Assembly (NCBI GenBank): GCA_002887195.1
Contig: PJAB01001593.1
Location: 1 to 13,418 of the forward strand
Length of the DNA stretch: 13,418 bases
Direction of reading: 5' to 3'
DNA from: Chrysochromulina parva
Lineage: Eukaryota; Haptophyta; Prymnesiales; Chrysochromulinaceae
Part shown: piece by piece, positions 7,972-13,418 of the stretch
How the letters are laid out: each line of letters opens with the position of its first letter
Numbering within the stretch: position 1 is the stretch's first letter
The notes under the pieces: generated by a model
The model's database searches: none
What the model saw: only the letters and a program-made list of their open reading frames with translations
Told to the model about the DNA's origin: nothing
Made by a program: the position numbers and the translations under genes

Positions 7972-9566
7972 TCACGACTCCGCGCAGTGGGTGCATTTGC
8001 GCCATGGCTCAATCGGCTGCTCCACTGCATGCACCGCATCAGTGCAGTAGTCCCACCCAGGCTTCACATCACCCAGGTCGTCACAGCCAGGGACCCTCTC
8101 ATTTTTGAGTCTCTGAAAGCAGAAAAGCGAGCCGGCGCATTGCATGTCATCATCGCAATCGCCCTCACACTTCCCGAGAGAGTCGGGCGCAGGGGTCGCC
8201 TCGAGAGGCCACTTGCTCCGCAGAGGCAAGGTCGGACTGCCCGCGGCCCGACCGCTGAACGAGGCATACCCCGGCAGCTGGTGTGGGCAGGTGGTGTGTA
8301 AGTACTGGTCGGGCTCACAGTTCCCATCCGAATGCACCTTGGAGCACTCATGGTCGTTCGCCGACACCTCTCCGTCGCAGTACACACAACGTGACCAGCT
8401 CACTTCACGGCGACGAGACGTACGCACCATCTGATGAGGGAGGCAATCAGAGGTCATTAGGGGCAATCAGAGGTCATTACTGGATGGCATTGAGAAGACG
8501 TACGCACCGCTTTGTCGTACCAGGCACAGTGGTAGGAGCTATCACCATGCGCGATGAACGTCGATGGAGCGCGAGTGGTGGCGCCGCCAGCGGATGCTGA
8601 GATGGCGGCGGAGGTGGCGGAGGCCGCGCGCTGCAGCTTCTTATAACGGTGAAGGAGTTCGTGATAATAGGAGTCGTTCCGCATCACTTGTTCAACCTCC
8701 TGCTGCCATCCGAGCCGCGAGGCGTTGATGTGAGGAAAGGGACCATAGAGCGAGGCATAGTCGGGCAGGCCATTGATCTGATAGAGGAGTGGTATTGCGC
8801 CGCATCGGAGCGCCGCGAGCAGATTGCCGGACACCCAGTCGACACAATTGTTGTTCTCGATGGCCACTATGATCCGATTGCTACGGCAGTCGTCTTCCGG
8901 CCGTTCCAGTCGGCTGTACATCGTGTGTTGCGATGGTGTACCGAGTAGCCCTGTGTTGTGGCGGCACCTGCCGAACGAGCGCACGGGCATGTTGCTCGCA
9001 ACGAGCTCGCTGATCAGCCCCCGCCGCGTGTGTGGATAGCAGTGGTCAGTCCAGATGCCGATTGTGTCGCGTGAAGGATTGAACGCCAGTCCGCGCACCG
9101 CCTCGTGCACGTTAGCTAAGGTGATCAAAGGCCTCCAAATCGTAGCCTCGCGTGTGTTGGCGACAAACCCTTGGTAGCCGTGCGCAAGCGGCGGCCCTTC
9201 AAAGTGTGCCGGCGCCTCGACGAAGTGCAAAAAGTTGGTGCGGTTCCGCTGACCATGAGGTACCTCTGGCCAGGGGCTGCTGCCCAAGTGAGCGTGACGC
9301 ACATAATAATCGGCTTCGAATTGACCCCCACCCGCCAGGTACACAATGCCATGCGTGCTGTTGCACCACCCGAGAACAGCACGAGCCGGACGAGCGCCAC
9401 CTAGTCGCGGGCCAAGATGTGTTTCGACGTCTGCGACATCGACGCGCTGCGACATCGACCAGTCAGGCACGAGCTGCTGAAAGCCAGGGCCAAGCTCGTT
9501 GATATCGCCATCGAAGCTGATTGTGAGCAGAGTTGACGGCCAGGACGGCATTGAAGAGGCCGCCAT
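7972..9566 (-). CDS. GT10 alpha-1,3-fucosyltransferase-like protein with Cys-rich C-terminal module, 2 exons
   Basis: Exon 1 is 9566-8508 and exon 2 is 8430-7972 on the minus strand, 505 residues from the ATG at 9566-9564. The region NRIIVAIENNNCVDWVSGNL (about 230-249), followed by ALRCGAIPLLY and …LPDYASLYGPFPHINA, matches the conserved GT10 donor-binding region (FENS-x-C-x-D-Y-x-T-E-K-type, then GAIPVV), so it likely transfers fucose from GDP-fucose in the Golgi. In place of the usual TEK-Phe it has VSGNLL, which may matter for activity. The tail (from 354) is Cys-rich with GKCEGDCDDDMQCAGSLFCFQR (key Cys about 441-457) and PGWDYC, a module I know from secreted algal proteins. No signal anchor is seen, so an upstream exon may be missing. 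A frame open to GTG at 9611 adds 15 residues, unlikely in a eukaryote. Confidence 0.8.
8431..8507 (-). repeat. 77-bp fucosyltransferase intron with 80-bp echo
   Basis: Read on the minus strand, the donor GCG|GTGCGTACGTCT is echoed just inside the next exon (CAG|ATGGTGCGTACGTCT); the two GGTGCGTACGTCT copies are exactly 80 bp apart. The interior has two AATGACCTCTGATTGCC units and ends CCCTCATCAG. The repeat words point in the direction of the minus-strand gene. Confidence 0.85.
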
Positions 9567-9757
9567 AATTGGAAGTCCACAAACGTCGGTCCGGCCATGG
9601 ATGGGTTGCACGAGTCCGCGTACAGTACATGTAAACGCAGAACTGTGTGAATCGGCTATCCTCCCGTGAAGGCTTGTGCTTTCAACTGTTGAAAAGGTCG
9701 TGCGAACTGTCGTGCGGCGCTTCGTCCATCGATTTCGCTCCGAAGCGACGAAAGACG
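9567..9757. promoter_or_regulatory. Short bidirectional promoter region
   Basis: Only 191 bp separate the chosen ATG codons of the fucosyltransferase gene (minus) and the beta-propeller gene (plus). Both transcripts should start here. I cannot assign a TATA or initiator element. If an upstream exon of the fucosyltransferase exists, this region would shift. Confidence 0.4.
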
Positions 9758-11720
9758 ATGCCCACCAACTACAGCAAGTGGGACAACCTTGAGGTCAGCG
9801 ACGACGAGGACGAGAGCAGTACACTCGACAAGTTCCTCGCGCTCAAGGCAGCCGCCGTCGCCGCGGGCAAAGTGCCCGAGGGCTTCAGCAAGCTGGCCGA
9901 AACTCGGCCGCCTCCGCCGCCGCTCGTCAACCTCCCGCTGCTCGCGGCCGGACAGGAAATCTTTGCCGAGGGACTGGAGAGCCCTTGGGCGGCGGCCGTG
10001 CTGCCCGATGGCTCGTTGATCATGGCCTCGCGCTCGGGCCGCCTCACGGTCATGTCGGCCGAGGGCAAGGTGCTGCGCGAGCTGCCGATGGTGCTGGGGC
10101 TCGACGACCTGTCGGGCGTCGCGACAGACGGCGCCGCCGTGTACGTGGCCGACTGCGGCCAGCACTGCGTGCACAAGCTCGCGGTGGCCGACGGCGCGCC
10201 GCTCGGCATCATCCGAGGCGTTGAGGCGCCGGCCGACCCGGCGCTCACGCCGGCGCTCAACCCGTCGAAATGGACGGATCGCCTCGCCGACGAAAGGGAG
10301 CCTCCGCTCAGCTCGCTGCGCTACCCTCGCGGCATCGCGTACTCTCTCGTCGAGGGGCGCCCCACCATCCTCGTGAGCGACTCGGGCAACCGGCGCGTCC
10401 TCCTCTACGATTGCGACTCATTGGAGCCCATCAGGTCGGTTGGGTACGAGATACCCCTGATTGCATGCCTCATCAGCCACTGATTGCATGCCTCATCAGC
10501 CACTGATTGCATGCCTCATCCGCCACTGATTGCATGCCTCATCAGGTCGGTTGGCTACGTGCGTTCAAAGCCCGTGTGGGCCGACCCGCATGAGGAGCGC
10601 CCGAAGGCATTCACGCTCGCGGACGGCGGCGTCGCACAGCCGATCGGGCTTACCGTGCTGCCCGAGCGAGGCTGGCTCTGCGTCGTCGACGGCCATGAGC
10701 ACCGGCTCGTCGTGTATGCCTTGGCCGATGGTGCCCGCGACGACGCTCGAACGCTGTGGAATGCTCGAGTCCCGTTCACGTTCACGTTCACGTTCACAGG
10801 CTCGAGTCGCGCTGAGTAGCCGATGAATGGCGATGGATTGCCACTGATGAGCCTTGATTGCCTCACCCATCAGGTGCCCATGTGGCGACGCTCGGTGGCG
10901 AAGGCGCCGTACCGGGCACCTTCCGGAGCCCATTCGACGTCGTCGCGTGCCGGGGCCGTCTGGTCGTGAGTGAGGCGACTAGGGTCCAGGTGCTCGATCC
11001 AGCTCTGATTGCATGCTGATGGCCTCTTGAGTGCACGCTGAGGACCCTCTAATTGCCTCCCTCATCAGGTGCTCGATCCAGCTCGGATGGCATGCCGATG
11101 GCCTCTTGAGTGCACGCTGAGGACCCTCTAATTGCCTCCCTCATTAGGTGCTCGATCCAGCGGATGGCACGCCTCATCAGGTGGTGACGCTCGAAGGGGC
11201 GCTGAACCTGGTCGGACTGACCATATTAGGCAACCCGACGGACGCATCAGATATGCGCATCCTCGTGTGCGACCCCCTCGCTGGACGTGTGTATGCGCTG
11301 CGCATCGAAGAGGCGGCCGCCATCACCTCCACCCTCGCCTCCGCCGGCACCTCCGCCCTCACCTCCGCCCTCACCTCCGCCATCACCTCCGCCATCACCT
11401 CCGCCATCACCTCCGCCGGCGCTACCGGCGTGAATGCTCCGCGCATAGATGAGGCGGCGGAGGCTCCCTCGCCGCTGCCGCCGTTACCGTCGTTACCAGC
11501 GCTCGATGTCGCGCCGCTGCTGCAACGGCTGCAAGACCTCGAAAGCGCCCGCCACAGCGCTCATCAGAGCACCGATGATGCCCGCCACAGCGCTCATCAG
11601 AGTACCGAGGATGCCCGCCACAGCGCTCACCAGAGTACCGAGGGTGCGCCGCCGTTAGCTTCGATCGCCCAGGCGCCAACATCACCTCCTGTCGAAGATG
11701 ATGATGAGCCAATTGATTGA
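9758..11720 (+). CDS. NHL-type beta-propeller protein with Cdc37-like N-terminus, 4 exons
   Basis: Exons 9758-10434, 10546-10730, 10874-10989 and 11148-11720 join to 516 residues. The N-terminus MPTNYSKWDNLEVSDDEDES resembles the start of the Hsp90 co-chaperone Cdc37 (YSxWDxIEVSDDED), including the acidic casein-kinase-2-type Ser. From about residue 60 come NHL/propeller blades: GLESPWAAAVLPDGSLIMAS, LDDLSGVATDGAAVYVADCG, LRYPRGIAYSLVEG…VSDSGNRRVLLYD, QPIGLTVLPERGWLCVVDG, GTFRSPFDVVACRGRLVVS and LNLVGLTILG. The C-terminus has an Ala-Ile-Thr-Ser repeat (11319-11420) and three 11-residue ARHSAHQST repeats, then an acidic end. The ATG at 9758 was chosen because the Cdc37-like motif starts there; the frame is open 111 nt further upstream. 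Role unknown; a scaffold or Hsp90-linked adaptor is inference. Confidence 0.8.
10435..10545 (+). repeat. Intron of four 23-bp units each ending in an acceptor-like CTCATCAG
   Basis: Units start at 10457, 10480, 10503 and 10526 (CTGATTGCATGCCTCATCAG plus CCA; the third has CATCCG, the last lacks CCA). The intron starts GTCGGTTGGGTACG and the next exon GTCGGTTGGCTACG. Splicing ATCAG|GTCGG…CATCAG|GTCGG restores EPIRSVGYVRSK. Confidence 0.88.
10731..10873 (+). repeat. Intron with exon echo and TTCACG array
   Basis: The intron starts GTGCCCGCGACGACGCTCG and the next exon GTGCCCATGTGGCGACGCTCG, an imperfect echo. Inside, four TTCACG/A hexamers (10775-10798) sit between two near-identical 12-mers (10763-10774 and 10800-10811). 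The acceptor is CACCCATCAG. Splicing gives YALADG-AHVATLGGEG, which restores a propeller blade that the unspliced frame ends with a stop at 10817-10819. Confidence 0.85.
10990..11147 (+). repeat. Double intron: two abutting 79-bp units
   Basis: Units 10990-11068 and 11069-11147 are each 79 bp, differ at only a few positions, begin GTGCTCGATCCAGCTC and end CATCAG or CATTAG. The exon after them begins with the same GTGCTCGATCCAGC. Either one or both units could be removed; removing both gives TRVQ-VLDPADGTPHQ. A further in-frame CATCAG|GT at 11180/11181 could skip another 33 nt. Confidence 0.9.
11319..11420 (+). repeat. Coding 12-bp repeat (ATCACCTCCGCC)
   Basis: Tandem ATCACCTCCGCC / CTCACCTCCGCC units encode Ile/Leu-Thr-Ser-Ala in the C-terminal region of the propeller protein. 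Such repeats change copy number easily, and the tail is probably disordered. Confidence 0.85.
11547..11645 (+). repeat. Coding 33-bp repeat, three copies (ARHSAHQST)
   Basis: Units 11547-11579, 11580-11612 and 11613-11645 encode ARHSAHQST followed by DD, ED and EG. Each contains GCTCATCAGAG and the first two a GATGATGCC-like end, words shared with the local introns. Confidence 0.92.
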
Positions 11721-12311
11721 TTGAAGGCGAAGAAGGCATCCTCTGGCTGTCTGCAGACGCCGCCACACTACTTGTAGCCTCAATGAGGTTTGTTTCAACG
11801 GTCATCACAACGGCCACTCGCGCGGCAGTGCCCGTTCCGTGGACGTAAGTACCCTGCGAGGGTGATGTGGTGTGGAAGCCGTGAAAGCGCGCATGCAAGT
11901 GCTCACTATGGCGCGCTCATCCCACAGGAGATCCCTAGCAGTCGGAGATGGAGAGTAGCGAGCTTTTGCCTTACCTGGGACGGGAGCTCGAGCTGTCTCG
12001 ATCTGGGACGGGAGCTCGAGCTGTCTCGATGTAGGATGTCGTCGGTGAGGCGGATTGCGATTGGATCGTCTTGGCTAGCTGATCACACGCCAGGGTCCTA
12101 GAAGTTACGTATACCACTAGGCTACGCTACGCACTGGAGATCGGATCGACGGTGCAGACGGCGTCATCTCTGAAGTCTGATATGATTTTGAGCGTCTCAG
12201 TCATCATCTTAAAACTCATACTACGGGATCCCTAACCCGGTCCGTCTCAAATGTGCTCAAGGTTGAAGTACCTAAAAGGGGGTATGCCAATTCCATTCCG
12301 AAAATCGAGTC
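11721..12311. other. Tail-to-tail intergenic region with introner word and 28-bp duplication
   Basis: The region holds a copy of GCATGCAAGTGCTCACTATGGCGC near 11891 (related to the intron word) followed by TCCCACAG at about 11928. It also holds a perfect 28-bp tandem duplication at 11975-12002 and 12003-12030, and perhaps further 3' exons of the minus gene. The donor-like GTGAGAC just below 12314 on the minus strand suggests that gene continues here, but I cannot place an exon. Confidence 0.45.
11975..12030. repeat. 28-bp perfect tandem duplication
   Basis: Two copies of a unit beginning CTGGGACGGGAGCTCGAGCT and ending GTCTCGAT. On the minus strand the second unit end reads CCCAG|GTAAGG, a good donor, so this may be an exon edge of the minus-strand gene. 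Confidence 0.85.
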
Positions 12312-13130
12312 TCACCAGAGCGAAATGCCCGCCGCGGCCCCGAACTCGCGCCGGAAGAGCTCGTGCCTGTGAATGTGAACGGAAGAGCTCGTGCTGCGTC
12401 CAAGCGACTTCGCCGGATGCTCCGGTGCCGTTGTGAAGAACGCATCCACGAACAGGGGCAGATTTCTGCGCGTCGCATCGCCGTCCACAATCATCTCGCT
12501 GTCATCTCGTCGTAATCTCGTTGTACTGCAATCGTATGTTCTGCTTCTGCCACTTGGCCTGCCGCTCCAGGTACACCCCGAAGTCAGAGACGCGCCAAGA
12601 GCCGCCGCATAAACTTCTCCCAACCGTCAAGCAGGTGCAGCAACACAGAAGCATCAGCCAGCCCATCTCCACGGCTCCACAGTGAGGGATCGTACGGTTG
12701 AGCTGGAAGCGGCCGTTGATCGTCTCCGCACTCGGATGCTGCGGCGTGGGCGGCGTGGGTGCCGGCCTGGCAGGTACGAGCGGCAGCGGAGGTGGTACTG
12801 ACGGTGGGGTAGTAATGGACTTGGAGGCGGCGGCCATGGACTTAGACTTAGCGTCTGCTCGGCTGGTGGCTGGTGTGGCGTTGGTGTCCGTGGTGGTGCC
12901 GACAGCAGCAATAAATAGTTGCCAATGAGTATGCATGTCACAGACAGTAACGCCAGCCATCTCGTCGTCGTTCCAACCGGGCTCGGCTTGTCAGCCAGCT
13001 GGTCCGTATCAGCTGCTACGTCTTGTTCTTCAGCGGTGGTGCTCACTCGCGCAAATTGTGTCCTTTCCTTCTCACGACGCTCCTTCTTCCTTGTTGGCTT
13101 GTGCTCGGCCGACTCTCCGCCACCTCGGAG
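12312..13130 (-). CDS. Type II membrane protein, broken or unresolved frame
   Basis: The minus-strand frame from about 13130 (after an acceptor-like CTGACTGCAG) runs RKIRLRGGGE…KKERREKERTQFARVSTTAEEQDVAADTDQ to a single membrane span, WLALLSVTCILIGNYLLLLS (about 12959-12897), then a Pro-rich stem: a basic cytosolic tail, signal anchor and lumenal stem as in Golgi glycosyltransferases. The stem continues better in another frame (12960-12502), with …PAPTPPTPQHPSAETINGRF and later SWRVSDFGVYLERQAKWQKQ, and then shifts again into DDSEMIVDGDATRRNLPLFV (12623-12312). No introns explain the shifts, so this is a pseudogene, has base errors, or uses splice sites I missed. The family is not recognised; a glycosyltransferase is only a guess. 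A donor-like GTGAGA at about 12313 suggests more exons at lower coordinates. Confidence 0.4.
12352..12394 (-). repeat. 15-bp direct repeat flanking TTCAC units
   Basis: CGGAAGAGCTCGTGC occurs at 12352-12366 and 12380-12394 with a 13-nt spacer. On the minus strand the spacer reads TTCACATTCACAG, the same architecture as 10763-10811. Confidence 0.85.
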
Positions 13131-13418
13131 ACGAATCTTGCGCTGCAGTCAGATACTCGTGCGCATGATGGCCAGAGACGGGCATGTACAGTCGATCGCA
13201 TTCATTCTGAGAGGGGGGGGGGGAGGGGGGAGGGGGGGTCCTCGGTTTTGATGCTTTTGGTGTGTTTGGTGCACTTCGTGAAATGGAGACATGTTCCTGC
13301 GGCTTCTCGTGTCCGAGCGGCGCACGAGAGTCGCGAAAGGCACCCCGGCGGCGGCCGCCGCTGCCGAGGAGATGGCGGATCACGACGACGACTTGCCCGA
13401 TCCCCTCGACGACTTGCC
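13131..13418. other. Right edge: upstream part of the minus-strand gene
   Basis: A minus frame of low complexity (Pro-rich opposite the G tract) is open here, but its coding nature is unsupported. The G-rich tract is listed separately. No other feature is seen. Confidence 0.35.
13213..13238 (+). repeat. G tract, quadruplex candidate
   Basis: Three runs of 11, 6 and 7 G separated by single A bases on the plus strand, upstream of the minus-strand membrane protein gene. The runs can supply four or more G-triplets, so a G-quadruplex can form in principle. The tract is also error-prone for sequencing. Confidence 0.85.

Noticed and set aside
9647..9757. N-terminal extension of the propeller protein from 9647
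   Set aside because: It would start at GTG, and the Cdc37-like motif begins right at the ATG at 9758.
10800..10819. In-frame end of the propeller gene at the TAG near 10817
   Set aside because: The stop is inside an intron with an exon echo; removing 10731-10873 continues the propeller in frame.
12502..12960. Definite assignment of the membrane protein to a glycosyltransferase family
   Set aside because: Only the type II topology and Pro-rich stem support it; no catalytic motif such as DXD is visible in a continuous frame.

Overview
The window looks like nuclear DNA of a GC-rich unicellular alga. A haptophyte is the best guess, but other algae with mass intron gain (pelagophytes, for example) are possible. 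The grounds are spliceosomal GT-AG introns, a plant-like WW/DEAD-box helicase, a Golgi-type GT10 fucosyltransferase fused to a Cys-rich module, head-to-head and tail-to-tail gene order without operons, and introns built of short low-complexity repeats. The taxonomic call is inference.

Layout: (1) a possible gene leaving the left edge on the minus strand (1-270, weak). (2) A plus-strand, 11-exon DEAD-box RNA helicase with an N-terminal WW domain (312-3943). (3) A minus-strand unknown 231-residue protein (4502-5197). (4) A plus-strand, 3-exon, probably secreted protein resembling C39-like cysteine peptidases (about 5733-7519). (5) A minus-strand, 2-exon GT10 alpha-1,3-fucosyltransferase with a Cys-rich tail (7972-9566). 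(6) A plus-strand, 4-exon NHL-type beta-propeller with a Cdc37-like N-terminus (9758-11720). (7) A minus-strand type II membrane protein of unclear frame (about 12312-13130). Pairs 2/3, 4/5 and 6/7 converge; 3/4 and 5/6 diverge. The genes show no evident shared pathway, though 4, 5 and 7 would all use the secretory route.

The remarkable part is the introns. I could place 16 GT-AG introns by protein continuity. Most carry copies of the adjacent exon edge: the intron begins with, or contains, a ghost of the downstream exon start or the upstream exon end. The tandem step between copies clusters at 66-85 bp, often 79-80 bp. In 11 of 16 introns the downstream exon itself begins with GT, so the acceptor reads AG|GT. 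This is the signature expected of introns born by tandem duplication of an AGGT site. Some have duplicated again, giving two abutting introns with a zero-length exon between them (10990-11147; 2497/2498; 6539/6540). The interiors are packed with CTGAT/CTAAT words that match the CTRAY branch-site consensus and always lie in the sense direction of the host gene. One 50-bp introner-like block is identical in two introns. One intron carries 12 nt of the distant DEAD-box exon, as if it had been copied from the intron beside that exon.

All exon models rest on reading-frame and family continuity alone; no transcript data were available.
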